A DNA stretch of 64,000 nt from Erwinia sorbitola (GTDB lineage Bacteria > Pseudomonadota > Gammaproteobacteria > Enterobacterales > Enterobacteriaceae), in assembly GCF_009738185.1 (NCBI RefSeq), contig NZ_CP046509.1, forward strand, positions 871,501-935,500. Direction: 5' to 3'. Under the pieces are notes generated by a model. The model had not been told where the DNA came from, did not search any database, and saw only the letters and a program-made list of their open reading frames with translations. The translations under genes and the position numbers were made by a program. Below are positions 1 to 8,485 of the stretch, in pieces (the stretch's first letter is position 1; every line of letters begins with the position of its first letter).

Positions 1-733
1 CACCACACCCTACCGCGTTAACGGGCACCTTATTCGTGACGTCGGGCACTGGCCGCGTCTGACCATGACCGGCATCCTGCAAAAATCCAGTGACATCGGC
101 GTGTCGCACATCGCGCTGGCGATGCCTGCTGAGGTACTGGTAAACACCTACCATGCATTTGGCCTTGGTAAACCTACCGGACTGGGGCTGACCGGCGAAA
201 GCGTGGGTTATTTCCCGCTGCACCGCGAACGCTGGGCCGATATTGAACGCGCTACCTTTTCATTTGGCTATGGTTTACGCGTTACGCCGCTACAGATAGC
301 CCGTGAATACGCCACCCTTGGCTCCTTTGGCGTCTATCGTCCACTGGCGATTACTAAGGTCAGTCCGCCAGTTGCTGGCCGGCGCGTTGCTGATGAAAAC
401 ACCGTGCGTGCGGTGGTGCATATGATGGAGAGCGATGCTCTGCCAGGCGGCAGCGGACTGCGTGCTGCGGTGCCGGGTTACCGTCTGGCAATCAAAACCG
501 GTACCGCAGAGAAAATGGGCGACAGCGGCAAGTACGATGGCGGCTATATCAACTACACCGCCGGTGTGGCGCCCGCCAGCAACCCGCAGGTGGCGCTGGT
601 GATTATGATCAACCATCCTACCGCTGGCGATCACTTCGGTGGCTCGGTAGCCGCACCGGTATTTGGCAATATTATCGGCCCGGTGCTGAAACATATGAAT
701 ATCGCACCGGATGCTATCTATCATCCCGGCTGA
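1..733 (+). CDS. FtsI/PBP3-like penicillin-binding protein, C-terminal part (5' end outside window)
   Basis: The reading frame is open from base 2 and runs into the window from upstream, so only about the last 243 codons are present. It closely resembles the transpeptidase domain of E. coli FtsI (PBP3), which cross-links septal peptidoglycan in the periplasm. The KTGT active-site motif is at bases 494-505, and the FtsI-like stretches ERATFSFGYG and YTAGVAPAS are intact. Where FtsI has the SxN motif (KSSN) this protein has KSSD (Asp codon at 92-94). The gene is not followed by the murE/dcw genes that follow true ftsI, so I infer a paralogue of the Salmonella PBP3SAL kind. The C-terminus stops soon after the domain, without the FtsI tail. 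The SxxK serine lies outside the window. An intrinsic terminator follows at 753-777. Confidence 0.88.
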   Translation, partial: TTPYRVNGHLIRDVGHWPRLTMTGILQKSSDIGVSHIALAMPAEVLVNTYHAFGLGKPTGLGLTGESVGYFPLHRERWADIERATFSFGYGLRVTPLQIAREYATLGSFGVYRPLAITKVSPPVAGRRVADENTVRAVVHMMESDALPGGSGLRAAVPGYRLAIKTGTAEKMGDSGKYDGGYINYTAGVAPASNPQVALVIMINHPTAGDHFGGSVAAPVFGNIIGPVLKHMNIAPDAIYHPG

Positions 734-752
734 CCCCAAATAGCATCATCAA

Positions 753-777
753 CCCACGCCCCGGCGTGGGTTTTTTT
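753..777 (+). terminator. Intrinsic terminator after the FtsI-like gene
   Basis: An 8-bp perfect GC-rich stem (753-760 with 763-770) is followed directly by seven T residues (771-777). It lies 20 bases after the stop codon of the penicillin-binding protein gene. Confidence 0.9.
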
Positions 778-979
778 ATGCCCGTCCCTCCGCAATATCA
801 TGGCAGTTTCTTTTACTGACAACTTTCCTGTGGCACTTACACGAATCGCCAAAATAAGCACTGGGTAAAGCGCTAATGTGAGCACACCACGGTGCAACAA
901 CGCATTCCATTGTGTCGTGTCAGCCCCCTGAGGTGTTGGTAGCGCTGCGGGGGGCGCTTTTACCTTCAGGAACCAACTC

Positions 980-1168
980 ATGCCGAAACTTAAAGACAGG
1001 ACGCCAAAGAGTGGCGGTCGTTCAGCCGCCTTTCAGTTACGCATTCATCCTCAACTTCACGATCAGTTGAGACAATTAACTGATAACGAAAACGTCACGC
1101 TCGCCTGCTGGCTGAAAGATCTTGCCCGGCGTGAGTTAAGAAGGAGAGGCATAGAACCACTGGGTTAA
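980..1168 (+). CDS. Small ribbon-helix-helix (Arc/HicB-antitoxin-like) protein
   Basis: This encodes a 62-residue basic protein. After a charged N-terminal tail, the stretch AAFQLRIHPQLHDQL looks like the strand and first helix of a ribbon-helix-helix DNA-binding fold. A second helix ends in RRELRRRG. An AGGA ribosome-binding site lies at 968-971, about 8 bases before the ATG. Such proteins are often annotated as HicB-family antitoxins, but no HicA-like toxin gene is adjacent, so a toxin-antitoxin role is unsupported. It could regulate the RND operon starting 200 bases downstream; that is a guess from position only. Just upstream, GCCCCC (923-928) can pair with GGGGGC (950-955), followed by a short T run. 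This could be a weak terminator or leader hairpin. Confidence 0.6.
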   Translation: MPKLKDRTPKSGGRSAAFQLRIHPQLHDQLRQLTDNENVTLACWLKDLARRELRRRGIEPLG

Positions 1169-1301
1169 CCAACCGGGGCATTCATCTCAGGAGGAAACAG
1201 CTGTCGGCATCCGTCGGCTCGAAACGGCACGAGAAGCTTAATCGTCGCATTTCGATAATAGTTTTAGCGGAAACTTAACACTGCCTGGTTTTTGCACCTT
1301 C

Positions 1302-1335
1302 TATAATGCCATTTTTTATGAGAGTAATCACTCTC
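1302..1335 (+). promoter_or_regulatory. Promoter -10 and inverted-repeat operator before the AcrAB-type operon
   Basis: A perfect -10 hexamer TATAAT is at 1302-1307. Thirteen bases on is a perfect 6-4-6 inverted repeat, GAGAGT-aatc-ACTCTC (1320-1335), where a repressor dimer would block transcription. I see no good -35 at 17-bp spacing. No TetR or other repressor gene is next to the operon, so the protein that reads this site would be encoded elsewhere, or could be the small protein at 980-1168. Confidence 0.5.
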
Positions 1336-1371
1336 GTTATTAATTTAAAGCTATCTAGTTGAGACTTGACT

Positions 1372-2502
1372 ATGCGATTGAGGATTCTTCCTGCGAGTTT
1401 GATTTTTTTGCTGGTTGCCTGTGACCAGACTCACTCACCTTCCAAAGATGTTCCTGTTCATGTCGGTATCAGCACTCTTCACAGTGAAGCCGTCACGTTA
1501 TTTACCCAGTTACCGGGCCGAACCACTGCCGTTCGTACAGCCGAAGTCCGCCCTCAGGTAAGCGGTATTATTCTTAAACGCCTGTTTACTGAAGGTAGCG
1601 AAGTGAAAGCCGGGCAATCGCTGTATCAGATTGATCCTGCCACCTATCAGGCCACCTACGACAAAGCCATGGCGACGCTTATCAACGCAGATAAAGTGGC
1701 TGCACGCTATAAACCGCTGGCCGCAGCCCATGCAATTAGCCAACAGGTTTACGATGATGCTGTGGCCACCGCGCGGGAAGCCAGGGCCGACGTGGAAACT
1801 GCCCGGGTCAATCTTAACTACACCAAGGTTCGTGCCCCTATCTCAGGTCATATTGGTCGTTCGCTAACCACCGAAGGGGCACTGGTGACTAACGGACAGA
1901 GCAGCTATATGAGCCTGATCCAGCAGCTTGATCCGATTTATGTTGATGTTAACGCCTCCTCACGCGATCTGCTGGCGCAGCGTCGTGCGCTGGCTGACGG
2001 GCGGTTAAAAAAAGCCGGAGATAATGCAGCAGCGGTAAAACTCACTCTGGAAGATGGCTCGGCGTATCCGCTAGAGGGGCGGATGGAGTTCTCAGAAGTC
2101 ACCGTAGATGAAAGCACCGGCAGCGTGACTTTACGTGCCTCCTTCCCCAATCCGCAGCGCAACCTGCTGCCGGGTATGTTTGTTCACGCCAGTTTTGCGC
2201 AGGGGATTGCCGAACAGGGAATTCTGGTGCCGCAGCAATCAGTGATGCATGACATCAAAGGTCGGCCATATGTCTATGTGGTGAATACGGAAAATCGTAT
2301 CAGGGAGCAGCTGATTACCACTGGTCAGATGATCGGCCAAAAATGGCTGGTGCATACCGGGCTGAAAGAGGGCGACCGGGTGGTGGTGGATGGACTGCAA
2401 AACGTGCAGCCCGGAACACGGGTAACTGCCAGCGTCAGCTCAGGAAAATCTCAGTACAGCTCAAAGGTCAATCTGGCCATCACCGACGCATCGGCGCAGT
2501 AG
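1372..2502 (+). CDS. RND efflux periplasmic adaptor (AcrA/EefA/MexA type lipoprotein)
   Basis: This is the membrane-fusion subunit of a tripartite drug efflux pump, bridging the inner-membrane RND transporter and the outer-membrane channel. The 376-residue product starts with a lipoprotein signal ending in LLVAC. The residue after the lipid-bearing Cys is Asp, the inner-membrane retention signal seen in AcrA. The lipoyl half-motifs (around VRPQVSGIILKRLF and RAPISGHIGRS) flank a helical hairpin, and the beta-barrel and membrane-proximal parts follow. A TTG in frame at 1366 is possible, but ATG at 1372 gives a better signal peptide. The transporter gene begins 13 bases after the stop. The set resembles EefABC or MexAB-OprM; the exact name cannot be fixed by reading. 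Confidence 0.9.
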   Translation: MRLRILPASLIFLLVACDQTHSPSKDVPVHVGISTLHSEAVTLFTQLPGRTTAVRTAEVRPQVSGIILKRLFTEGSEVKAGQSLYQIDPATYQATYDKAMATLINADKVAARYKPLAAAHAISQQVYDDAVATAREARADVETARVNLNYTKVRAPISGHIGRSLTTEGALVTNGQSSYMSLIQQLDPIYVDVNASSRDLLAQRRALADGRLKKAGDNAAAVKLTLEDGSAYPLEGRMEFSEVTVDESTGSVTLRASFPNPQRNLLPGMFVHASFAQGIAEQGILVPQQSVMHDIKGRPYVYVVNTENRIREQLITTGQMIGQKWLVHTGLKEGDRVVVDGLQNVQPGTRVTASVSSGKSQYSSKVNLAITDASAQ

Positions 2503-2515
2503 CAAGGAACTCCAG

Positions 2516-5500
2516 ATGTCTAAATTTTTTATTGAACGCCCCATTTTTGCCTGGGTGATAGCGATTGTGGTGATGCTGGTCGGCGCTTTAGCGATTATCA
2601 ATTTGCCTATTAATCAGTACCCCGATATTGCACCACCGGCGGTTTCTGTGTCAGTGACTTACCCTGGCGCCAGCGCGGAAACTACGCAAAATACCGTGGT
2701 GCAGGTCATTGAACAGCAGCTTAACGGGCTGGATAACATGCGCTATATCGAGTCGCAAAGTAACAGCGACGGTAGCGCCACGATCATTGTGACATTCAAT
2801 CAGGGAACTAATCCTGATATTGCCCAGGTCCAGGTACAGAACCAGGTGTCTCTGGCCGAGTCACAGCTGCCCAATGAAGTGGTGAATCAGGGGATAAGAA
2901 TCCGTAAGTATCAGTCCAACTTTATGCTGGTTGTCGGGCTGACTTCAACGAACCCCAACCTGAGTAATGGTGACCTTGCCGACCTGTTGGTATCGAAATT
3001 ACAGGATCCCATTTCGCGCAGTAACGGCGTGGGTGACTTTATGGTGATGGGTTCCGAGTATGGCATGCGTATCTGGCTCGATCCGGCAAAGCTGTATAAA
3101 TACCAGCTGGTTCCCAGCGATGTTACTACGGCTATCAGCCAACAGAACGTTCAGGTAGCCAGCGGTAAGCTTGCCGGGCTGCCAACGACTCCGGGAGTCA
3201 GATTCAGCGCCACCGTAGTCGGGAAAACCCGTTTGCATTCGGTTGAACAGTTCAAAAATATCCTGCTGAAAGTTAATGCCGATGGCTCCCAGGTGCGTCT
3301 TAAGGATGTGGGGGGGGTTGATCTCGGCCCGCAGGATTACAGCATCAACGATACCTACAACGGTAAGCCATCAGTGGGCATTGCGCTGCGTCTTGCTACC
3401 GGCGGTAACGTGCTGGATACCATCAATGGCGTACGCCGTACCGTTGACGAGATTAAACCGTTCCTGCCGGAAGGGGTGTCGGTCACTTACCCCTACAATA
3501 CTGCGCCGGTGGTCAGCGCCTCGATAAAAGAGGTGGTGAAAACGCTGATTGAAGCGATTGTGCTGGTGTTCTTTGTGATGCTGATTTTTCTGCAAAACCT
3601 GCGCGCCACGCTGATCACTACCATGGTGGTGCCGGTGGTGCTGCTGGGTACTTTCGGTATCCTCGCCGCCTGTGGTTACACCATCAATATACTGACAATG
3701 TTCGGGATGGTGCTGGCCATCGGGCTGCTGGTGGATGATGCCATCGTGGTGGTGGAAAACGTCGAGCGTGTGATGCATGACGAGGGACTCGATCCCAGGG
3801 CCGCCACGATAAAATCCATGCAGCAGATTCAGGGAGCGTTACTGGGTATTGCCCTGGTGCTGTCGGCGGTGCTGCTGCCGATGGCTTTCTTTAGTGGATC
3901 CACCGGGGTTATTTACCGTCAGTTCTCGATCACCATCGTCTCTGCAATGGCGCTGTCGGTGTTAATGGCGATGATTTTCACCCCGGCCCTGTGCAGCACT
4001 ATGCTCAAATCCAGCTCTGCCGAGCATAAAAATAGCGGTATGGCTGGCTGGTTTAACCGTAAATTCGATGCCGGAACCCTGCATTACACCCGCAGTGTCA
4101 ACGCTGTCATTTCCAAGCGAAAGTCGTTCCTGATGATATACGTGGCGATCGTCGTTGCCGCTGGTTATCTGTTTACCCGGGTGCCGACCTCCTTCCTGCC
4201 GGATGAGGATCAGGGGGTAATGATGATCCAGGTGATGCTTCCGCCGAATGCCTCCAGCGAACGCACACAGGAGGTGATGAATGAGATAGGTAGCTGGCTG
4301 TTGAAGAATGAATCTGAAGTGTCATCGGTCTTCTCACCGAATGGATTCAGCTGGGCCGGGCGAGGGGAGAATACCGGCATGTCCTTTGTGCTGTTAAAAC
4401 CCTGGGATCAGCGTAATAGCGAACAGAGCGTCGCTAAACTGGCGCAGCGCACCATGGCGCACTTTTCCAAAATGAAAGATGCCAAAGTTTTTGCCCTGGT
4501 TCCGCCAGCGGTAATGGAACTGGGGAATGCCACCGGTTTCGACTTCTTCCTTCAGGACGCGAGTAACCAAGGGCATACCGCCCTGATGGCCGCGCGTAAT
4601 CAGTTCCTCGCCATGGCCGCTAAAGATAAACGTCTGTTCGCCACCCGGGCAAACGGGATGGAGGATGAGCCGCAGTATCATCTGATCATTGATGATGAAC
4701 GTGCACGCGCGCTGGGTCTTAGCCTGGAAGATATTAACGACACGCTCTCCACCGCCTGGGGGTCAAGCTATGTTAACCAGTTTATTTATAATGGCCGCGT
4801 CAAGAAGGTCTACGTGCAGGGTATTGCCGGTTCACGCATCACGCCGGAAGACCTTAACAAGTGGTACTTCCGTAACAGCAGCGGCGATATGGTGCAGTAT
4901 TCCGCCTTTGGCAGCGGCAAGTGGGAATATGGCTCACCGCGTTATGAACGCTTCAACGGAACCTCTGCGGTAGAAATTATGGGCTCACCGGCGGCGGGTT
5001 ACAGCACCGGTGATGCGGTAACAGCGGTTAACGAAATTGCGGCAAAACTACCTCCAGGATTCCGCGTTGGCTGGCACGGCATCTCCTATGAAGAGCAGAT
5101 GTCTGGCTCGCAAACCCCCGCGTTGTACAGCATTTCAATTCTGATGGTATTTCTCTGCCTTGCGGCACTGTATGAGAGCTGGTCAATCCCGTTCTCCGTG
5201 CTGATGGTGGTTCCTCTCGGCGTTCTGGGCACCATTCTGGCCGTCCTGATGCGCGGGCTGGAAAATGACGTCTTCTTCCAGGTGGGGCTGCTGACCACCA
5301 TCGGGCTGGCAGCAAAAAATGCCATCCTGATTGTCGAGTTTGCTAAAGACCTGCATGAGAACGAAGGAAAAGGGCTGGTGGAGGCGGCGATGGAGGCTGC
5401 AAGACTGCGTATCAGGCCGATTATTATGACTTCGATGGCCTTCGTGCTTGGGGTGCTGCCGCTAACCATCTCCCACGGTGCGGGTGCCGGGAGCCAGCAC

Positions 5501-5644
5501 TCCATTGGTACTGCCGTCGTCGGGGGAATGCTCACCGCAACATTCCTGGCCATCTTCTTCGTTCCGATGTTTTACGTGGTGGTTGCCCAGCGTTTTGCCG
5601 GTAAGAAAAAAGTGAAAAATGAGGTTCAAGAACATGATGCGTAA
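2516..5644 (+). CDS. RND multidrug efflux transporter (AcrB/EefB type)
   Basis: At 1042 residues this is the normal length of the AcrB (HAE-1) family of proton-driven inner-membrane drug pumps. It starts with the family hallmark MSKFFIERPIFAWVIA. Transmembrane helix 4 carries the paired aspartates (GLLVDDAIVVVENVERV) and helix 10 the lysine (IGLAAKNAILIVEFAKD), which form the proton relay. The helix-11 arginine region (RPIIMTSMAF) is also present. Two large periplasmic porter/docking loops lie between TM1-2 and TM7-8. The gene sits between the adaptor gene (13-base gap) and the channel gene (11-base overlap), giving one operon. Substrates cannot be told from sequence. Confidence 0.93.
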   Translation: MSKFFIERPIFAWVIAIVVMLVGALAIINLPINQYPDIAPPAVSVSVTYPGASAETTQNTVVQVIEQQLNGLDNMRYIESQSNSDGSATIIVTFNQGTNPDIAQVQVQNQVSLAESQLPNEVVNQGIRIRKYQSNFMLVVGLTSTNPNLSNGDLADLLVSKLQDPISRSNGVGDFMVMGSEYGMRIWLDPAKLYKYQLVPSDVTTAISQQNVQVASGKLAGLPTTPGVRFSATVVGKTRLHSVEQFKNILLKVNADGSQVRLKDVGGVDLGPQDYSINDTYNGKPSVGIALRLATGGNVLDTINGVRRTVDEIKPFLPEGVSVTYPYNTAPVVSASIKEVVKTLIEAIVLVFFVMLIFLQNLRATLITTMVVPVVLLGTFGILAACGYTINILTMFGMVLAIGLLVDDAIVVVENVERVMHDEGLDPRAATIKSMQQIQGALLGIALVLSAVLLPMAFFSGSTGVIYRQFSITIVSAMALSVLMAMIFTPALCSTMLKSSSAEHKNSGMAGWFNRKFDAGTLHYTRSVNAVISKRKSFLMIYVAIVVAAGYLFTRVPTSFLPDEDQGVMMIQVMLPPNASSERTQEVMNEIGSWLLKNESEVSSVFSPNGFSWAGRGENTGMSFVLLKPWDQRNSEQSVAKLAQRTMAHFSKMKDAKVFALVPPAVMELGNATGFDFFLQDASNQGHTALMAARNQFLAMAAKDKRLFATRANGMEDEPQYHLIIDDERARALGLSLEDINDTLSTAWGSSYVNQFIYNGRVKKVYVQGIAGSRITPEDLNKWYFRNSSGDMVQYSAFGSGKWEYGSPRYERFNGTSAVEIMGSPAAGYSTGDAVTAVNEIAAKLPPGFRVGWHGISYEEQMSGSQTPALYSISILMVFLCLAALYESWSIPFSVLMVVPLGVLGTILAVLMRGLENDVFFQVGLLTTIGLAAKNAILIVEFAKDLHENEGKGLVEAAMEAARLRIRPIIMTSMAFVLGVLPLTISHGAGAGSQHSIGTAVVGGMLTATFLAIFFVPMFYVVVAQRFAGKKKVKNEVQEHDA

Positions 5645-7040
5645 GGCTTTTTCTCTGGGAATCTTGCCTCTGACAATGATCCTTGCGGGCTGTACTATGG
5701 CTCCGGACTATCACCGTCCGGCATTGCCGGTTGCTGCGCATTTTGATAGCCAGGGGCAGGCATTAAGCGGTAACGGCGCGAATATCCGCTGGCAGAATTT
5801 CTTTACCGATCCGGTTATGCATAAACTGATTGCTACTGCGCTTTCCAACAACCGTGACCTGCGTGTGGCAGCACTGAATGTGGAAGTGGCGCGTTCTCAG
5901 GTACAGATTGATCGTGCGGCACTGATGCCATGGGTTGATTTCAATGGCAGTGATGACGCTACCCATCTGCCGGGTAACCTTTACAGCACGAAGCAAAGCG
6001 GTTCGGTAACCTATCACCAGTTGAACACCAGCCTTGGCGTTACCGCCTGGGAGCTGGATTTCTTCGGTCGGCTGCAAAGCCTGCGCAATGAAGCACTGGA
6101 AGAGTGGCTGGCCAGTGCGGCCACACAGCGGGCGACACAAATCAGCCTGATTGCCGAAGTGGCTTCAGGCTATCTCTCGCTCTGTTCTGATAATGAGCTG
6201 CTGAAGCTGGCGCAGGATACTGCGCAAAGTCAGCAGGACTCTTACGATCTGACTAAACGCAGCTTTGAAGGCGGCGTTGCCAGTGAACAGGATCTGGTGC
6301 AGGCGGAAACCTCGGTACGCACGGCGCAGGCGGATATTGCTACCTACAGCCGCCAGGTTCATCAGGATATTAACGCACTGACGCTGCTGGTAGGAACGGC
6401 TCTGCCTGCCGATCTGCTGGCGGGGGCGAGTTTGCGAAAAGAGTGGAACTTCCCGGCTACACCAGCGGGATTACCGTCTGAACTGTTAACTAACCGCCCG
6501 GATATCATTGCCGCAGAGCATACGCTGAAAGCGGCTAATGCCAATATCGGGGCCGCCCGTGCTGCATTCTTCCCCACTATTTCTCTGACGGCGTCGGGAG
6601 GCTCCACCTCCAGCACCTTCAGCCATCTGCTCTCCGGCGGTACGGCAGCCTGGTCGTTTGGGCCGAGTATCGATCTGCCGATTTTTGACGGCGGGGTAAA
6701 CATCGCTAATCTGGATATCGCCAAACTGCAAAAACGTATTGAAATTGCTGACTATGAGAAAGCGATTCAGACAGCGTTTAAAGAAGTAGGCGATGCCCTG
6801 GCCGGGCAGGAAACCTATCAGGATGAGATGAAAGCGCGCCAGTTAGATGAAGTGGCAAACCAGCGTAACTTCAGTTTTGCCAGCGTACGGTACCGTGAAG
6901 GTTTGGATAATTATCTCAATGTTCTGGTGGCGCAGCGTTCGCTGTATGCGTCGCAACAATCACTGATTACCACGCGCCTCGGGCAGCTGAATCAGAAAAT
7001 AACCCTCTATAAAACGCTGGGAGGCGGCTGGAAGTCCTGA
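5634..7040 (+). CDS. RND outer-membrane channel lipoprotein (OprM/EefC/NodT family)
   Basis: This is the outer-membrane exit duct of the pump encoded just upstream. The 468-residue product has a lipoprotein signal ending in LAGC with Thr next, consistent with outer-membrane sorting. The mature start APDYHRP is typical of the family. Two repeated coiled-coil/beta segments follow, including the conserved LLTNRPDI motif. An ATG at 5619 is in frame, but a GAGG at 5621-5624 sits 9 bases before the ATG at 5634, so I chose the latter. It overlaps the transporter gene by 11 bases, which suggests translational coupling. The K-12 AcrAB and MdtABC pumps use TolC encoded elsewhere; this one carries its own channel. 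Confidence 0.9.
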   Translation: MMRKAFSLGILPLTMILAGCTMAPDYHRPALPVAAHFDSQGQALSGNGANIRWQNFFTDPVMHKLIATALSNNRDLRVAALNVEVARSQVQIDRAALMPWVDFNGSDDATHLPGNLYSTKQSGSVTYHQLNTSLGVTAWELDFFGRLQSLRNEALEEWLASAATQRATQISLIAEVASGYLSLCSDNELLKLAQDTAQSQQDSYDLTKRSFEGGVASEQDLVQAETSVRTAQADIATYSRQVHQDINALTLLVGTALPADLLAGASLRKEWNFPATPAGLPSELLTNRPDIIAAEHTLKAANANIGAARAAFFPTISLTASGGSTSSTFSHLLSGGTAAWSFGPSIDLPIFDGGVNIANLDIAKLQKRIEIADYEKAIQTAFKEVGDALAGQETYQDEMKARQLDEVANQRNFSFASVRYREGLDNYLNVLVAQRSLYASQQSLITTRLGQLNQKITLYKTLGGGWKS

Positions 7041-7070
7041 TGAAAACAGATTAAATTTCGCAGAAATTAC

Positions 7071-7147
7071 GAAATTCTTACGCGGTAAGCATAGAATTTC
7101 AGCAGCTAAATAGATGATAATGGGAATTACTATCAACAAAAGTTGAT
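7071..7147 (+). promoter_or_regulatory. Two inverted repeats between the two efflux operons
   Basis: A nested dyad at 7071-7100 has GAAATT and CTTAC pairing across GCG with GTAAG and AATTTC. A perfect ATCAAC-AAAA-GTTGAT inverted repeat lies at 7132-7147. A TAGAAT hexamer (7093-7098) could serve as a -10. These may be regulator-binding sites or RNA hairpins in an mdtA leader. No BaeR or CpxR consensus was recognised. Confidence 0.35.
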
Positions 7148-7253
7148 GGTGGAGCTGGTCAGGTACGCCTGGCCGGCATGCATTCTTGTGACGTCGGCAC
7201 TGCCCGGCGTCTTTTTTGTCTATTGCTGCATCTTAATGAACAGAGCCTCATGA
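7146..7253 (+). CDS. Candidate 35-codon leader ORF overlapping the mdtA start
   Basis: An ATG at 7146 opens 35 codons ending in TGA at 7251-7253, which overlaps the mdtA ATG as ATGA. The same ATGA arrangement links several real gene pairs in this window. The peptide begins MVELVRYAWP and has a hydrophobic centre (ACILVTSALPGVFFVYCCIL) long enough for one membrane span. No Shine-Dalgarno sequence is visible before it. The coding stretch contains two hairpins, the second a strong intrinsic terminator (7190-7217). It could be a translated leader coupling to mdtA, a small membrane protein, or chance. Confidence 0.22.
   Translation: MVELVRYAWPACILVTSALPGVFFVYCCILMNRAS
7190..7217 (+). terminator. 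Intrinsic terminator 32 bases before mdtA (possible attenuator)
   Basis: An 8-bp stem with one G-U pair (7190-7197 with 7204-7211, 6-base loop) is followed by six T residues (7212-7217). A second hairpin, GGTCAGG-TACG-CCTGGCC, lies at 7157-7174. It may simply end the upstream efflux operon. However, only 32 bases remain before the mdtA ATG, too few for a complete separate promoter, so transcription into mdtABC probably has to pass through it. Confidence 0.8.
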
Positions 7254-8485
7254 CTGTAATCTCTCCGAAAAAGCCGCACTCCCGGCGCAAAATCATCCTC
7301 TGTATTATTTTGCTACTGCTTATTATTGTCCTGGTCTGGCGTTTCTGGCCGCACGGTCAGAGCGCTGCGGGTGGCCCTGGCGGTATGCGCGGGCCGGGGG
7401 GGCCGGGCGGGCCAGGACAGATGATGGCGGGTATCAGCACGCCCGTACATACCGGCACGGTGGTGCTGGCCGATGTGCCGGTTTACCTGACGGCGCTGGG
7501 CACCGTGATCCCCAATGCGACCGTCACCGTCACCAGCCGGGTTGATGGTCAGCTGATGCATGTCTATTTCAAAGAGGGGCAGAAAGTGGCGGCCGGGCAG
7601 CTGCTGGCACAGATTGACCCCCGCAGCTATCAGGCAACGCTGGCGCAGTATCAGGGCGATCTCAACCAGAACCAGGCGCTGCTGAAAAGTGCACAGCTGA
7701 CGCTGGCACGCTATCAGAAACTGTATGCGCAGGACTCGCTGGCGCGGCAGGATCTCGATACCCAGACGGCCACCGTCGGGCAGTACAGCGGGGCGGTCAA
7801 AGCCGATCAGGCACAGATCGATGCGGCAAAACTCAATATCGAATATGCCCGTATTACCGCGCCGATTAGCGGGCGCGTTGGGCTGCGCCTGGTGGATGCT
7901 GGCAATATGGTGCAGAGCAGCTCCACTACCGGGCTGGTCACCATTACCCAGACGCAGCCCGCAGCGGTCACCTTTAGCGTGCCGCAGAGTAATATTCCCA
8001 CGCTGCTGAAAGCGCTACACCACGACCAGAGCCTGCCTGCCACCGCGTTCGATCAGCAGGGCAGCAGTGAACTGGCGCAGGGCGAGGTGCAATATATCAG
8101 CAACCAGATTGATACCAGCACCGGTTCCGTTACGCTGAAAGCGCTGTTTGCTAACCTCGACGAGGCGCTCTATCCCAATCAGTTTGTTAATCTGCGTCTG
8201 CAAACCGGCACCCTGAAACAGGCGACGGTCATTCCGGGGCAGGCGCTACAGTTGAGCAGCGACGGCAGCTTTGTTTATGTGGTCAATAAAGACAGTACGG
8301 TAAGCCGTAAAGCGGTGAAAACCGGCCCGGTGTTTGGCAACGACCAGCAGGCGATTCTTGAGGGCGTCAGCGCAGGGGAGCAGGTGGTCACTGAAGGCAT
8401 CGATCGTCTGACTGATGGCAGCAAAGTTTCGGTGGTCAGCGCGGAAGAGACCGCAGCGGCTATCGGGGGCAAGAAAGCGCAATGA
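7250..8485 (+). CDS. mdtA: MdtA-like RND efflux periplasmic adaptor
   Basis: This is the adaptor subunit of the MdtABC multidrug pump. It is 411 residues long with an N-terminal signal anchor (LCIILLLLIIVLVWRFW), followed by a Gly/Pro-rich linker (residues about 45-62) in place of the shorter E. coli linker. The lipoyl and hairpin segments match E. coli MdtA (VTVTSRVDGQLM, KVAAGQLLAQIDP, ARITAPISGRVGLR). The same frame stays open upstream to an ATG at 7178, but that extension runs through the terminator hairpin and adds no recognisable MdtA sequence, so ATG 7250 is preferred. The stop overlaps the mdtB start by 4 bases. The E. coli operon is BaeSR-controlled; no baeSR genes are in this window. 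Confidence 0.9.
   Translation: MTVISPKKPHSRRKIILCIILLLLIIVLVWRFWPHGQSAAGGPGGMRGPGGPGGPGQMMAGISTPVHTGTVVLADVPVYLTALGTVIPNATVTVTSRVDGQLMHVYFKEGQKVAAGQLLAQIDPRSYQATLAQYQGDLNQNQALLKSAQLTLARYQKLYAQDSLARQDLDTQTATVGQYSGAVKADQAQIDAAKLNIEYARITAPISGRVGLRLVDAGNMVQSSSTTGLVTITQTQPAAVTFSVPQSNIPTLLKALHHDQSLPATAFDQQGSSELAQGEVQYISNQIDTSTGSVTLKALFANLDEALYPNQFVNLRLQTGTLKQATVIPGQALQLSSDGSFVYVVNKDSTVSRKAVKTGPVFGNDQQAILEGVSAGEQVVTEGIDRLTDGSKVSVVSAEETAAAIGGKKAQ

Noticed and set aside
7157..7211. A guanidine-II (mini-ykkC) or other known riboswitch before mdtA
   Set aside because: There are two consecutive hairpins, but the loops do not both carry the required ACGR motif, and no other riboswitch consensus was recognised.
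7178..7249. Longer MdtA starting at ATG 7178
   Set aside because: The extension is coded by the terminator hairpin region, has no ribosome-binding site, and lacks similarity to MdtA N-termini.
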